Assembly: GCA_949358305.1 (NCBI GenBank)
Contig: CASHSZ010000029.1
Coordinates: 1 to 64,000 of the forward strand
DNA: 64,000 bases
DNA from: Strigamia acuminata
Lineage: Eukaryota; Arthropoda; Chilopoda; Geophilomorpha; Linotaeniidae
Direction: 5' to 3'
The translations under genes and the position numbers were made by a program. Of this stretch, positions 45,401 to 59,300 are shown in pieces (position 1 is the stretch's first letter; each line of letters opens with the position of its first letter). The notes below the pieces were generated by a model. It was not told where the DNA came from. It searched no databases and saw only the letters and a list, made by a program, of their open reading frames with translations.

Positions 45401-48400
45401 CCTTCTACTAAGGTTTAAACACTATTTCTGAACATTCAGAGACATTGGTCTTGTGGTGTTTGTGCTAAGTCAACTGCGATGTGAAATAAGCTCAAAATTT
45501 TTTTTTCAAAATTTATTGCTTGGGTGTTGCTAAAACTTATATTGAAGGCTTCTACTAAGGTTTAAACACTATTTCTGAACATTCAGAGACATTGGTCTTG
45601 TGGTGTTTGTGCTAAGTCAACTGCGATGTGAAATGAGCTCAAAATTTTTTTTTCAAAATTTAATGCTTGGGTGTTGCTAAAACTTACATTGAAGGCTTCT
45701 ACTAAGGTTTAAACACTATTTCTGAACATTCAGAGACATTGGTCTTGTGGTGTTTGTGCTAAGTCAACTGTGATGAGATCAAAAGTCTATTCTCCCAAAT
45801 CATCGGTTGGATGTTTCTAAAACTTACATTGGAGCTTTCTACTAAGGTTTAAACACTATTTCTGAACATTCAGAAAACATTGGTCTTATGGTGTTTGTGC
45901 TAAGTCAACTGTGATGAGATCAAAAGTCTATTCTCCCAAATCATCGGTTGGATGTTTCTAAAACTTACATTGGAGCCTTCTACTAAGGTTTAAACACTAT
46001 TTCTGAACATTCAGAGACATTGGTCTTGTGGTGTTTGTGCTAAGTCAACTGTGATGAGATCAAAAGTCTATTCTCCCAAATCATTGGTTGGATGTTTCTA
46101 AAACTTACATTGGAGCCTTCTACTAAGGTTTAAACACTATTTCTGAACATTCAGAGACATTGGTCTTGTGGTGTTTGTGCTAAGTCAACTGTGATGAGAT
46201 CAAAAGTCTATTCTCCCAAATCATCGGTTGAATGTTTCTAAAACTTACATTGGAGCCTTCTACTAAGGTTTAAACACTATTTCTGAACATTCAGAGACAT
46301 TGGTCTTGTGGTGTTTGTGCTAAGTCAACTGTGATGAGATCAAAAGTCTATTCTCCCAAATCATCGGTTGGATGTTTCTAAAACTTACATTGGAGCCTTC
46401 TACTAAGGTTTAAACACTATTTCTGAACATTTAGAGACATTGGTCTTGTGGTGTTTGTGCTAAGTCAACTGCGATGTGAAATAAGCTCAAAATTTTTTTT
46501 TCAAAATTTATTGCTTGGGTGTTGCTAAAACTTACATTGAAGGCTTCTACTAAGGTTTAAACACTATTTCTGAACATTCAGAGACATTGGTCTTGTGGTG
46601 TTTGTGCTAAGTCAACTGCGATGTGAAATGAGCTCAAAATTTTTTTTTCAAAATTTAATGCTTGGGTGTTGCTAAAACTTATATTGAAGGCTTCTACTAA
46701 GGTTTAAACACTATTTCTGAACATTCAGAGACATTGGACTTGTGGTGTTTGTGCTAAGTCAACTGTGATGAGATCAAAAGTCTATTCTCCCAAATCATCG
46801 GTTGGATGTTTCTAAAACTTACATTGGAGCCTTCTACTAAGGTTTAAACACTATTTCTGAACATTCAGAGACATTGGTCTTATGGTGTTTGTGCTAAGTC
46901 AACTGTGATGAGATCAAAAGTCTATTCTCCCAAATCAACGGTTGGATGTTTCTAAAACTTACATTGGAGCCTTCTACTAAGGTTTAAACACTATTTCTGA
47001 ACATTCAGAGACATTGGTCTTGTGGTGTTTGTGCTAAGTCAACTGTGATGAGATCAAAAGTCTATTCTCCCAAATCATTGGTTGGATGTTTCTAAAACTT
47101 ACATTGGAGCCTTCTACTAAGGTTTAAACACTATTTCTGAACATTCAGAGACATTGGTCTTGTGGTGTTTGTGCTAAGTCAACTGTGATGAGATCAAAAG
47201 TCTATTCTCCCAAATCATCGGTTGAATGTTTCTAAAACTTACATTGGAGCCTTCTACTAAGGTTCAAACACTATTTCTGAACATTCAGAGACATTGGTCT
47301 TGTGGTGTTTGTGCTAAGTCAACTGCGATGTGAAATAAGCTCAAAATTTTTTTTGTCAAAATTTATTGCTTGGGTGTTGCTAAAACTTACATTGAAGGCT
47401 TCTACTAAGGTTTAAACACTATTTCTAAACATTCAGAGACATTGGTCTTGTGGTGTTTGTGCTAAGTCAACTGTGATGAGATCAAAAGTCTATTCTCCCA
47501 AATCATCGGTTGGATGTTTCTAAAACTTACATTGGAGCCTTCTACTAAGGTTTAAACACTATTTCTGAACATTCAGAGACATTGGTCTTGTGGTGTTTGT
47601 GCTAAGTCAACTGTGATGAGATCAAAAGTCTATTCTCCCAAATCATTGGTTGGATGTTTCTAAAACTTACATTGGAGCCTTCTACTAAGGTTTAAACACT
47701 ATTTCTGAACATTCAGAGACATTGGTCTTGTGGTGTTTGTGCTAAGTCAACTGTGATGAGATCAAAAGTCTATTCTCCCAAATCATCGGTTGAATGTTTC
47801 TAAAACTTACATTGGAGCCTTCTACTAAGGTTCAAACACTATTTCTGAACATTCAGAGACATTGGTCTTGTGGTGTTTGTGCTAAGTCAACTGCGATGTG
47901 AAATAAGCTCAAAATTTTTTTTGTCAAAATTTATTGCTTGGGTGTTGCTAAAACTTACATTGAAGGCTTCTACTAAGGTTTAAACACTATTTCTAAACAT
48001 TCAGAGACATTGGTCTTGTGGTGTTTGTGCTAAGTCAACTGTGATGAGATCAAAAGTCTATTCTCCCAAATCATCGGTTGGATGTTTCTAAAACTTACAT
48101 TGGAGCCTTCTACTAAGGTTTAAACACTATTTCTGAACATTCAGAGACATTGGACTTGTGGTGTTTGTGCTAAGTCAACTGCGATGTGAAATGAGCTCAA
48201 AATTTTTTTTTCAAAATTTATTGCTTGGGTGTTGCTAAAACTTATATTGAAGGCTTCTACTAAGGTTTAAACACTATTTCTGAACATTCAGAGACATTGG
48301 TCTTGTGGTGTTTGTGCTAAGTCAACTGCGATGTGAAATGAGCTCAAAATTTTTTTTTCAAAATTTAATGCTTGGGTGTTGCTAAAACTTACATTGAAGG

Positions 48401-51400
48401 CTTCTACTAAGGTTTAAACACTATTTCTGAACATTCAGAGACATTGGTCTTGTGGTGTTTGTGCTAAGTCAACTGTGATGAGATCAAAAGTCTATTCTCC
48501 CAAATCATCGGTTGGATGTTTCTAAAACTTACATTGGAGCTTTCTACTAAGGTTTAAACACTATTTCTGAACATTCAGAAAACATTGGTCTTATGGTGTT
48601 TGTGCTAAGTCAACTGTGATGAGATCAAAAGTCTATTCTCCCAAATCATCGGTTGAATGTTTCTAAAACTTACATTGGAGCCTTCTACTAAGGTTCAAAC
48701 ACTATTTCTGAACATTCAGAGACATTGGTCTTGTGGTGTTTGTGCTAAGTCAACTGCGATGTGAAATAAGCTCAAAATTTTTTTTGTCAAAATTTATTGC
48801 TTGGGTGTTGCTAAAACTTACATTGAAGGCTTCTACTAAGGTTTAAACACTATTTCTAAACATTCAGAGACATTGGTCTTGTGGTGTTTGTGCTAAGTCA
48901 ACTGTGATGAGATCAAAAGTCTATTCTCCCAAATCATCGGTTGGATGTTTCTAAAACTTACATTGGAGCCTTCTACTAAGGTTTAAACACTATTTCTGAA
49001 CATTCAGAGACATTGGACTTGTGGTGTTTGTGCTAAGTCAACTGCGATGTGAAATGAGCTCAAAATTTTTTTTTCAAAATTTATTGCTTGGGTGTTGCTA
49101 AAACTTATATTGAAGGCTTCTACTAAGGTTTAAACACTATTTCTGAACATTCAGAGACATTGGTCTTGTGGTGTTTGTGCTAAGTCAACTGTGATGAGAT
49201 CAAAAGTCTATTCTCCCAAATCATCGGTTGGATGTTTCTAAAACTTACATTGGAGCTTTCTACTAAGGTTTAAACACTATTTCTGAACATTCAGAAAACA
49301 TTGGTCTTATGGTGTTTGTGCTAAGTCAACTGTGATGAGATCAAAAGTCTATTCTCCCAAATCATCGGTTGGATGTTTCTAAAACTTACATTGGAGCCTT
49401 CTACTAAGGTTTAAACACTATTTCTGAACATTCAGAGACATTGGTCTTGTGGTGTTTGTGCTAAGTCAACTGTGATGAGATCAAAAGTCTATTCTCCCAA
49501 ATCATTGGTTGGATGTTTCTAAAACTTACATTGGAGCCTTCTACTAAGGTTTAAACACTATTTCTGAACATTCAGAGACATTGGTCTTGTGGTGTTTGTG
49601 CTAAGTCAACTGTGATGAGATCAAAAGTCTATTCTCCCAAATCATCGGTTGGATGTTTCTAAAACTTACATTGGAGCTTTCTACTAAGGTTTAAACACTA
49701 TTTCTGAACATTCAGAGACATTGGTCTTATGGTGTTTGTGCTAAGTCAACTGTGATGAGATCAAAAGTCTATTCTCCCAAATCATCGGTTGGATGTTTCT
49801 AAAACTTACATTGGAGCCTTCTACTAAGGTTTAAACACTATTTCTGAACATTCAGAGACATTGGTCTTGTGGTGTTTGTGCTAAGTCAACTGTGATGAGA
49901 TCAAAAGTCTATTCTCCCAAATCATTGGTTGGATGTTTCTAAAACTTACATTGGAGCCTTCTACTAAGGTTTAAACACTATTTCTGAACATTCAGAGACA
50001 TTGGTCTTGTGGTGTTTGTGCTAAGTCAACTGTGATGAGATCAAAAGTCTATTCTCCCAAATCATCGGTTGAATGTTTCTAAAACTTACATTGGAGCCTT
50101 CTACTAAGGTTTAAACACTATTTCTGAACATTCAGAGACATTGGTCTTGTGGTGTTTGTGCTAAGTCAACTGCGATGTGAAATAAGCTCAAAATTTTTTT
50201 TTCAAAATTTATTGCTTGGGTGTTGCTAAAACTTATATTGAAGGCTTCTACTAAGGTTTAAACACTATTTCTGAACATTCAGAGACATTGGTCTTGTGGT
50301 GTTTGTGCTAAGTCAACTGCGATGTGAAATGAGCTCAAAATTTTTTTTTCAAAATTTAATGCTTGGGTGTTGCTAAAACTTACATTGAAGGCTTCTACTA
50401 AGGTTTAAACACTATTTCTGAACATTCAGAGACATTGGTCTTGTGGTGTTTGTGCTAAGTCAACTGTGATGAGATCAAAAGTCTATTCTCCCAAATCATC
50501 GGTTGGATGTTTCTAAAACTTACATTGGAGCTTTCTACTAAGGTTTAAACACTATTTCTGAACATTCAGAAAACATTGGTCTTATGGTGTTTGTGCTAAG
50601 TCAACTGTGATGAGATCAAAAGTCTATTCTCCCAAATCATCGGTTGGATGTTTCTAAAACTTACATTGGAGCCTTCTACTAAGGTTTAAACACTATTTCT
50701 GAACATTCAGAGACATTGGTCTTGTGGTGTTTGTGCTAAGTCAACTGTGATGAGATCAAAAGTCTATTCTCCCAAATCATTGGTTGGATGTTTCTAAAAC
50801 TTACATTGGAGCCTTCTACTAAGGTTTAAACACTATTTCTGAACATTCAGAGACATTGGTCTTGTGGTGTTTGTGCTAAGTCAACTGTGATGAGATCAAA
50901 AGTCTATTCTCCCAAATCATCGGTTGAATGTTTCTAAAACTTACATTGGAGCCTTCTACTAAGGTTTAAACACTATTTCTGAACATTCAGAGACATTGGT
51001 CTTGTGGTGTTTGTGCTAAGTCAACTGTGATGAGATCAAAAGTCTATTCTCCCAAATCATCGGTTGGATGTTTCTAAAACTTACATTGGAGCCTTCTACT
51101 AAGGTTTAAACACTATTTCTGAACATTTAGAGACATTGGTCTTGTGGTGTTTGTGCTAAGTCAACTGCGATGTGAAATAAGCTCAAAATTTTTTTTTCAA
51201 AATTTATTGCTTGGGTGTTGCTAAAACTTACATTGAAGGCTTCTACTAAGGTTTAAACACTATTTCTGAACATTCAGAGACATTGGTCTTGTGGTGTTTG
51301 TGCTAAGTCAACTGCGATGTGAAATGAGCTCAAAATTTTTTTTTCAAAATTTAATGCTTGGGTGTTGCTAAAACTTATATTGAAGGCTTCTACTAAGGTT

Positions 51401-51798
51401 TAAACACTATTTCTGAACATTCAGAGACATTGGACTTGTGGTGTTTGTGCTAAGTCAACTGTGATGAGATCAAAAGTCTATTCTCCCAAATCATCGGTTG
51501 GATGTTTCTAAAACTTACATTGGAGCCTTCTACTAAGGTTTAAACACTATTTCTGAACATTCAGAGACATTGGTCTTATGGTGTTTGTGCTAAGTCAACT
51601 GTGATGAGATCAAAAGTCTATTCTCCCAAATCAACGGTTGGATGTTTCTAAAACTTACATTGGAGCCTTCTACTAAGGTTTAAACACTATTTCTGAACAT
51701 TCAGAGACATTGGTCTTGTGGTGTTTGTGCTAAGTCAACTGTGATGAGATCAAAAGTCTATTCTCCCAAATCATTGGTTGGATGTTTCTAAAACTTAC
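42407..51798 (+). repeat. Tandem duplication of a 4,696-bp higher-order repeat
   Basis: Copy A is about 42407-47102 and copy B about 47103-51798. Rare variants recur at exactly 4,696 bp: AGAAAACATT at 43881/48577, 44597/49293 and 45872/50568, and CTAAGGTTCA at 42561/47257. TCAACGG (46935/51631) keeps the same offset. Each copy holds about 33 satellite units. The constant offset without indels implies a recent duplication. Confidence 0.85.
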
Positions 51799-52585
51799 AT
51801 TGGAGCCTTCTACTAAGGTTTAAACACTATTTCTGAACATTCAGAGACATTGGTCTTGTGGTGTTTGTGCTAAGTCAACTGTGATGAGATCAAAAGTCTA
51901 TTCTCCCAAATCATCGGTTGGATGTTTCTAAAACTTACATTGGAGCCTTCTACTAAGGTTTAAACACTATTTCTGAACATTTAGAGACATTGGTCTTGTG
52001 GTGTTTGTGCTAAGTCAACTGCGATGTGAAATAAGCTCAAAATTTTTTTTTCAAAATTTATTGCTTGGGTGTTGCTAAAACTTACATTGAAGGCTTCTAC
52101 TAAGGTTTAAACACTATTTCTAAACATTCAGAGACATTGGTCTTGTGGTGTTTGTGCTAAGTCAACTGTGATGAGATCAAAAGTCTATTCTCCCAAATCA
52201 TCGGTTGGATGTTTCTAAAACTTACATTGGAGCCTTCTACTAAGGTTTAAACACTATTTCTGAACATTTAGAGACATTGGTCTTGTGGTGTTTGTGCTAA
52301 GTCAACTGTGATGAGATCAAAAGTCTATTCTCCCAAATCATCGGTTGAATGTTTCTAAAACTTACATTGGAGCCTTCTACTAAGGTTTAAACACTATTTC
52401 TGAACATTCAGAGACATTGGTCTTGTGGTGTTTGTGCTAAGTCAACTGTGATGAGATCAAAAGTCTATTCTCCCAAATCATCGGTTGGATGTTTCTAAAA
52501 CTTACATTGGAGCCTTCTACTAAGGTTTAAACACTATTTCTGAACATTTAGAGACATTGGTCTTGTGGTGTTTGTGCTAAGTCAA

Positions 52586-53440
52586 CTGCGATGTGAAATA
52601 AGCTCAAAATTTTTTTTTCAAAATTTATTGCTTGGGTGTTGCTAAAACTTACATTGAAGGCTTCTACTAAGGTTTAAACACTATTTCTGAACATTCAGAG
52701 ACATTGGTCTTGTGGTGTTTGTGCTAAGTCAACTGTGATGAGATCAAAAGTCTATTCTCCCAAATCATCGGTTGGATGTTTCTAAAACTTACATTGGAGC
52801 CTTCTACTAAGGTTTAAACACTATTTCTGAACATTCAGAGACATTGGACTTGTGGTGTTTGTGCTAAGTCAACTGCGATGTGAAATGAGCTCAAAATTTT
52901 TTTTTCAAAATTTAATGCTTGGGTGTTGCTAAAACTTACATTGAAGGCTTCTACTAAGGTTTAAACACTATTTCTGAACATTCAGAGACATTGGTCTTGT
53001 GGTGTTTGTGCTAAGTCAACTGCGATGTGAAATGAGCTCAAAATTTTTTTTTCAAAATTTAATGCTTGGGTGTTGCTAAAACTTACATTGAAGGCTTCTA
53101 CTAAGGTTTAAACACTATTTCTGAACATTCAGAGACATTGGTCTTGTGGTGTTTGTGCTAAGTCAACTGTGATGAGATCAAAAGTCTATTCTCCCAAATC
53201 ATCGGTTGGATGTTTCTAAAACTTACATTGGAGCTTTCTACTAAGGTTTAAACACTATTTCTGAACATTCAGAGACATTGGTCTTATGGTGTTTGTGCTA
53301 AGTCAACTGTGATGAGATCAAAAGTCTATTCTCCCAAATCATTGGTTGGATGTTTCTAAAACTTATATTGGAGCCTTCTACTAAGGTTTAAACACTATTT
53401 CTGAACATTCAGAGACATTGGTCTTGTGGTGTTTGTGCTA
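52586..53440 (+). repeat. Paralogous empty site of element 3
   Basis: 41738-42480, right of element 3, matches 52698-53440 at offset 10,960, including the rare ACTTATATTGGAGCC. The left flank of element 3 matches the sequence before 52698 except CTAAAC/CTGAAC. GAGA occurs once, at 52698-52701, as expected for an unoccupied copy of the target. Confidence 0.7.
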
Positions 53441-53966
53441 AGTCAACTGTGATGAGATCAAAAGTCTATTCTCCCAAATCATTGGTTGGATGTTTCTAAA
53501 ACTTACATTGGAGCCTTCTACTAAGGTTTAAACACTATTTCTGAACATTCAGAGACATTGGTCTTGTGGTGTTTGTGCTAAGTCAACTGTGATGAGATCA
53601 AAAGTCTATTCTCCCAAATCATCGGTTGAATGTTTCTAAAACTTACATTGGAGCCTTCTACTAAGGTTTAAACACTATTTCTGAACATTCAGAGACATTG
53701 GTCTTGTGGTGTTTGTGCTAAGTCAACTGTGATGAGATCAAAAGTCTATTCTCCCAAATCATCGGTTGGATGTTTCTAAAACTTACATTGGAGCCTTCTA
53801 CTAAGGTTTAAACACTATTTCTGAACATTCAGAGACATTGGTCTTGTGGTGTTTGTGCTAAGTCAACTGTGATGAGATCAAAAGTCTATTCTCCCAAATC
53901 ATTGGTTGGATGTTTCTAAAACTTACATTGGAGCCTTCTACTAAGGTTTAAACACTATTTCTGAAC

Positions 53967-53970
53967 ATTC
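53967..53970 (+). repeat. Target-site duplication of element 2, left copy
   Basis: ATTC directly before the TGTTGCA of the 5' LTR; repeated at 63136-63139. Confidence 0.88.
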
Positions 53971-55442
53971 TGTTGCAAACAACGTGGAATAATTTAGAAA
54001 CTACTTTTATTGCCAATTTGTGTCTGAATAAATGTTTCCAAAGTGTGTTTTATTTTGCATAACATTTCAGTTTTTATTTACAGGATTTTTGCATTATTAA
54101 AATGTTTTTAGTGCTTTCAGATACTGATGTTTGATGAAATGTGATATTCCATTGTTTATTGCATTTATTTCTAGTGTTTATTGCGTGATTTTGTGTTACT
54201 TTATTCATTTTCTATCAATTTGTGTGATTTCGGGTGAAATTTGGTGCATTTGTCGTTAAACAGTTCACTAGTGTTATTGACGTGACGTCATATTTCAAGT
54301 TCTAGTTCGGTTTTTGTTCAAACTTCTAACCTTCCGTTTGGACGGAATTTTGATGGTTAGAATTGTTTTTGACATTGTTTTAGACTAATTTGGGGGTGAT
54401 CTGTTGATTCGTGCACTCTAATTTCGTCCCGGAACAGCCGTTTTTCTGCTACGAGCGATCGTGACGGACCCCGCATGTGCGTTGCCGTCCAAGATCGTTT
54501 CGTTCGGTTTGCGGTTGATTTCAAGTGTTCTTTCATTAAAAAGTGTCTTGTTTTGCGGGAAATTACATTCCCTGAACTTATTTACTTATTTCAAAGTGTT
54601 TACATAAGTTATTTCTTGTGTTGAAATTCAAACCTTGTGTTTTGCCGCCAATGTAGAGTTTACCGGACGCCATGTTGGATTTTGCCGATGATTTGTAAAT
54701 CTTTCATGTCGCTTTGTTTTTATATCTCAATTGGTGTTAGTACTATTTAGTTTTAATGTATTTCAATGCAAAATCTTTACTTATTTGGTTTTGTGTGTGA
54801 CTTTGAATTCAAACTTGATGATTATGTCATTTTGCTTGTCTTTGATTGGTTAGGCCCAATTGTCTGCCTAGCGATCACTGTTTTCGCTGTTTTCTCAGTG
54901 TTTTGATTAACGAATTTTGTTGTTACGATAGACTTTATTATTCCTGAGTTTTTTGTGCTCATTTTGAGCTATTACACATTATTTTTAATACATTTCTCGT
55001 AATTTGTTGTCTTTGCTTGAAATTGCATTTCCTCCGTTTCCGTGGCAACGGAGTATTTTCTTTATTGTACTTTGACGACAATTGGCTTGTTGCGTGCCTT
55101 TTGATTGATAATGTGTAATTATTCAGTTGCCATTTTATATTTGATTAAAATAGTCGTGTTAATGTTAACTCTTGTATTTTCTGCTTTTGACCCATTTCCA
55201 ATGTGTCCTGAGTAGAGAACCATTTTTCCCAGACTGGCCAATGGATCAGCAAGCACTTGGATACCATGCAAAAGTGTTTCCAACAGTTAAACCTTCATGT
55301 AACAGGAGATTTTGAGGCGAATCAAGTGCATTTCCACACGGTACACGTACGAATTTCACTATACGATCGTTTGAGTTTGTTGGCGGGAGTTTCGAATCGC
55401 CACATCTCAGTTCTTCTCTGTTCCTGTTGACTGACCGCAACA
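53971..55442 (+). repeat. Element 2, 5' LTR
   Basis: 1,472 bp starting TGTTGCAAAC and ending GACCGCAACA. Recognisable common blocks with LTR 1 are ACCGGACGCCATGTTGGAT (YY1-like), CCCCGCATGTGCG, the X-box-like GTTTCCGTGGCAAC (55036-55049), ATTAAA (55144-55149) at the polyadenylation position, and CAATGTGTCCTGAGTAG (55199-55215). A further AATAAA lies near the LTR start (54027-54032). Confidence 0.95.
55199..55215 (+). promoter_or_regulatory. 17-bp shared LTR motif, element 2
   Basis: CAATGTGTCCTGAGTAG lies 55 nt after ATTAAA and 227 nt before the LTR end, almost the same layout as element 1 (55 and 225). It lacks the GTGAGT of the other two. The 3' copy is at 62892-62908. Confidence 0.5.
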
Positions 55443-56352
55443 TCGAATAAGAATTTTTGGTGCACGTGACCATGGATTTCGTCTGCTTCTTGTGGGTTTT
55501 TTCCGGTTCATCATTTGATACGTTCAACCGTGCGTCTGGTGCGATTGACGGAAATTACGTCTGTGAGTCGTCGTCTGCTAGAATGGTCGTCGTTCAACGT
55601 GGCAACAGCCACAACGGGGATTTATTTGGCGTCGATCACGAACATTTCTGTGCAAGCAACGAGATTCTTCGGTCGACATCTTGGATCACACAACGCGCTG
55701 TGCTGGAAAGCCGATTTGCCCCTGAAATAATTGCTTATTCTTGTGTTTTGCATTCAGTGCTTGTATTTCTAAGATTTTGGTTGCATGAGGGTATTGTATT
55801 GGGTATTTCAAAGCTGTTTTTGCTTTTTCCTAAGCTAGTTTTGAGGGAAAATTCACTGAAAGTGTATTTTATTGTGAATTTTTCAAGTGCTTTCTTGATT
55901 TTTGTGCATGCATCTCCATATAACTGGCTTAACCAGGGGAGATTTAGATTTTTTGGAGTTAGAAACTGTTCAGTCTCTCATTGCAAGAGCTGTCAGTTAT
56001 TCTCGTGAATCTGATAGTGATTTTCTGGCTAGATTCGTTCCGTACGAACAGCAGAAATAATTCAAACTTGTGTAGGACTTTTTGAGTCACGTTTTTAATA
56101 CGTGATCAAGGTCGCTCGTTTGTTTTAGCATCCTTGATTGCTAAAACACTCGATATTCTTGTGTATTTTCAAGGTTTTTTGTCGTTTGGGCAAGAAAACT
56201 TTGAAAAATTCTGTTCTTTTAAAGTGAATGATTGTGAATTTTATTCTTTTCAAGTATAAAGTTTAAGTTATATTCTTTTTAAGTTTAAAGCGAAGTGTTT
56301 TGTTGTTCAAAATATTATCTTCTGTTTCATATTTTACAGCCGTGAATTTGAG
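55443..56352 (+). other. Element 2 untranslated leader
   Basis: 0.9 kb between LTR and Gag. It contains the primer-binding site, an open frame from an ATG at 55472 to 56008 whose middle matches the element 1 leader (55682-55750), and an acceptor-like ATTTTACAG at 56331-56339, 13 nt before the Gag ATG. The rest is AT-rich and unremarkable. The open frame has no recognisable domain. Confidence 0.7.
55458..55481 (+). other. Primer-binding site, tRNA-His-like (element 2)
   Basis: TGGTGCACGTGACCATGGAT at 15 nt from the LTR end. It resembles the tRNA-His complement with single-base insertions (A after TGGTGC, T after CGTGACCA). Its position equals that in element 1. Confidence 0.6.
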
Positions 56353-59300
56353 ATGGAGAGAGATAGAGAAACAGAAACTTCCGAACGCGATTTACTCACT
56401 GTGGAGCAAATTGAAATACTAGAGACCAGGTGGGAAGCACAACTTTCATCTCTCAACGACTTGCTGTCTTTGTCGGAGAAGACGAGCGATCCAGGAGAGT
56501 TAGAAGCGCTTCTGCTTACTGCAAATCTGAAAGAGACACGCGTTGTAAATGGCCTGAACGAGCTTCAAGTCTACTGTGAGCACGCGTTTTACCTTGAGAG
56601 TGTCGAGAAACTGGAATCATCACAAACGAGAGTGGAACTTCTCCGAAGAAGGTGGGAGGTTTCAAAGCGGTCTCTTCCAACCCTTGGAGGAAGACTCAAC
56701 ATGTCTACAGTTTCCGGTGCAAATACATCCTTGAATACTTCGACTTCTTTCCGCAAGAATTCCAAGTTGCCCAAACTTGAATCTGTAAAGTTTGACGGGG
56801 AGATAATCAAATACAAGACGTTTAAGAGCAACTTTGAAACTTCTGTTCATAATGACCCAGATCTGAGCAGTGTTGAAAAGTTGCAATACCTTCAAACTAT
56901 GTGTACAGGTGAGGCTGCGGCTTTGATTTCCACCTTTCCTTTGATCGAGGAATCCTATGACTTGGCACGGGAAGAACTTGATCGTAACTATGGCGATGAG
57001 GATGCGCAACAGACGGCTCTCATCCAATCCATTCGAGACTTGAAGACTGTTTCAAGCATATACCCGACAAAGGTGTTGAAAGCAAATTTGACGAAAATTT
57101 CTTCAACAATACGACTTCTTGAGCAACTGAAGATTCCTGTACGGACATCTGGTGCATTTCTGATGCCGGACATTCTTAGCAAGTTTCCTGCTCCAATGAC
57201 TTTGCGTTTTTACCAAGTCCATGGACTGTCTTGCAAGAACATTTTGACTTTGCTTGACTTTTTTCAAAAGGAAGTAGCTATGGCAGAACGCACTGAAGCT
57301 GTTTCTCCATCTGAAAAAGCAAAGAAGGAAAAGTCTGAAGTTGAAAAGGCTAAAGTTAAAGGATCCATGACGACTTGCACCGCGACGCAAGACTCAAAAT
57401 CGTCTTCAAGCTCCAAAGTGAAGACAGAGTCGAGACAAGAGAACAAGTCTGCGAATTCCAAGGCACTCAAGTGCATTTTTTGTCAAGAAGACCATTTGAG
57501 CGGTTCTTGCAAAAAGGAGTTCGAAATCAATGCAAAGATTGAATTGATAAAGAAAAACAGACTTTGCTTTAATTGTTTTCGAACAGGTCATCGCGTTGGT
57601 GACTGCAAAGTGAAGTTTTCCTGCAAGCATTGTGGCGGAAGACATCATTCAACCATTTGTAAGAAGTCTGAGGTGAACAATTCTCCAAGTCCGACAGAGA
57701 AACCCAAGGAGTCGCAAAAGACCACACACGTCTCGTGCGCGATATCCACTTCTCTTCAACTTATGATTTTTGTTGCTGACCTCAAAACCAAATCTGGAGG
57801 TTCACACCACATCAGAGGCATGATTGACCCGGGTAGCCATCGGTCATTCATTACAACTGAACTGGTGAACCGACTAAAACTGAAGAAGTGCGGCAGTATT
57901 TCTGCGACCACACAACGGTTCAACGATTCTATGCCTGCTGCCACTGATTACGACGTATACAACGTTACTCTTCAAAGCAAGAATGACGCACAAAACTTCA
58001 AATTATCAATGCTTTCAGTGGAAAATTTGCCGAAAGTGCAGGGCATTTTGAATGCATCGGTAATAGAAAAGGTGAAGAAGCTTAATCTTGAACTTGCCGA
58101 AGATCTGCCAGCCAAGACATCTCAAATAGACATTCTTTTGGGAGTTGATGCTTGGTGGAAAGTCATTAAAGATGGCAAAAAGAAAATCAACGACGATCTT
58201 GGACTCATAAATACGTTATTTGGATGGGTGCTTATCGGAGCAGCCGGAAATACGGATTTATTCGAAGATGAAGCTGATTTGACTTCATGTTGTAATACTT
58301 GCAACATTGAAATCCATGAACAATTAGACAAACTTTGGAACTTAGAGGCAATTGGGATTAATGCTGGTGAAAAAGAATCCGATTTCACAAGAGATCGATT
58401 TGAAGCCACGACAAAACGTCTCGATGACGGAAGATACGAGGTGATGCTGCCTTTTAATGGACAAGAAACTGACTTGGACTCAAACTGGGAGCTCGCACTT
58501 AACCAATTAGCCAACACATTGAAGAGAATCGACTCAAATGACGATTATAAGAAGCGATATGACGACTCAATGTGGCAGTACATTGAAGAAAACCACGCTG
58601 AGGAAGTTCCAACTGAAGACCGGTTCCTAAAGAAAGGAATATATAACATTCCACATCATCCAGTGATCAAAGAGGACCGGGAAACAACGAAATTCAGAGT
58701 CGTATTCAATGCGTCGTCTGCGAAAAAAGGAAAACGCTCATTAAATGACTGCCTTTTTCCTGGACCATCTTTGAATCCAGATTTGATATTGGTGATGGTC
58801 AGATTCAGATTGTATTGCATTCCAATCATTGCTGACATTAAACAAGCATTCCTCCAAGTAATGATAAACCCCACACATAGGAACTTTCTGCGTTTTTTGT
58901 GGGTCTCGAGGCAATATTTCAAGAACCCCTATTCGTGGAGAAATTTGTGGAATAATATTATGATTTTGAGGATGATAGTCGTACCATTTGGAGTTATTTC
59001 CTCTCCTTTTCTCCTGTGCGCAACAATTCGGAAACAAGCTGATCAATACAAGGAGACACATCCGAAAGAAGTTGATGCACTGGACGCCGGGATATACATG
59101 GATGATTTAACTTCTGGAGGTGATCACACGACAGACACAACAAAGCATTGTGAAGAATTAAAAATGATTTTGGATGACGGGAAACTCCCACTTGTTAAAT
59201 GGGCGACAGCCAATGAAAAGGTTTTCAATGACATCAAAGAAAAGGGATTTCACATGAGAAGTGACGAATTCTGTGAACAGGGAGTGATAAAAATGCTTGG

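Larger units (their letters stand above)
41738..53970 (+). repeat. Satellite array, right block
   Basis: 12.2 kb of the same units and orientation. Variants characteristic of this block include a T-run interrupted by G (TTTTTTTTGTCAAAATTTA), CAGAAAACATTGG, AAGGTTCAAACAC and CAAATCAACGG. It ends with ...GAACATTC at the 5' LTR of element 2. No other sequence is present. Confidence 0.97.

Noticed and set aside
55457-56008. A 183-codon frame in the element 2 leader as a gene
   Set aside because: It needs a TTG start; the first ATG lies in the primer-binding site. No domain is visible.
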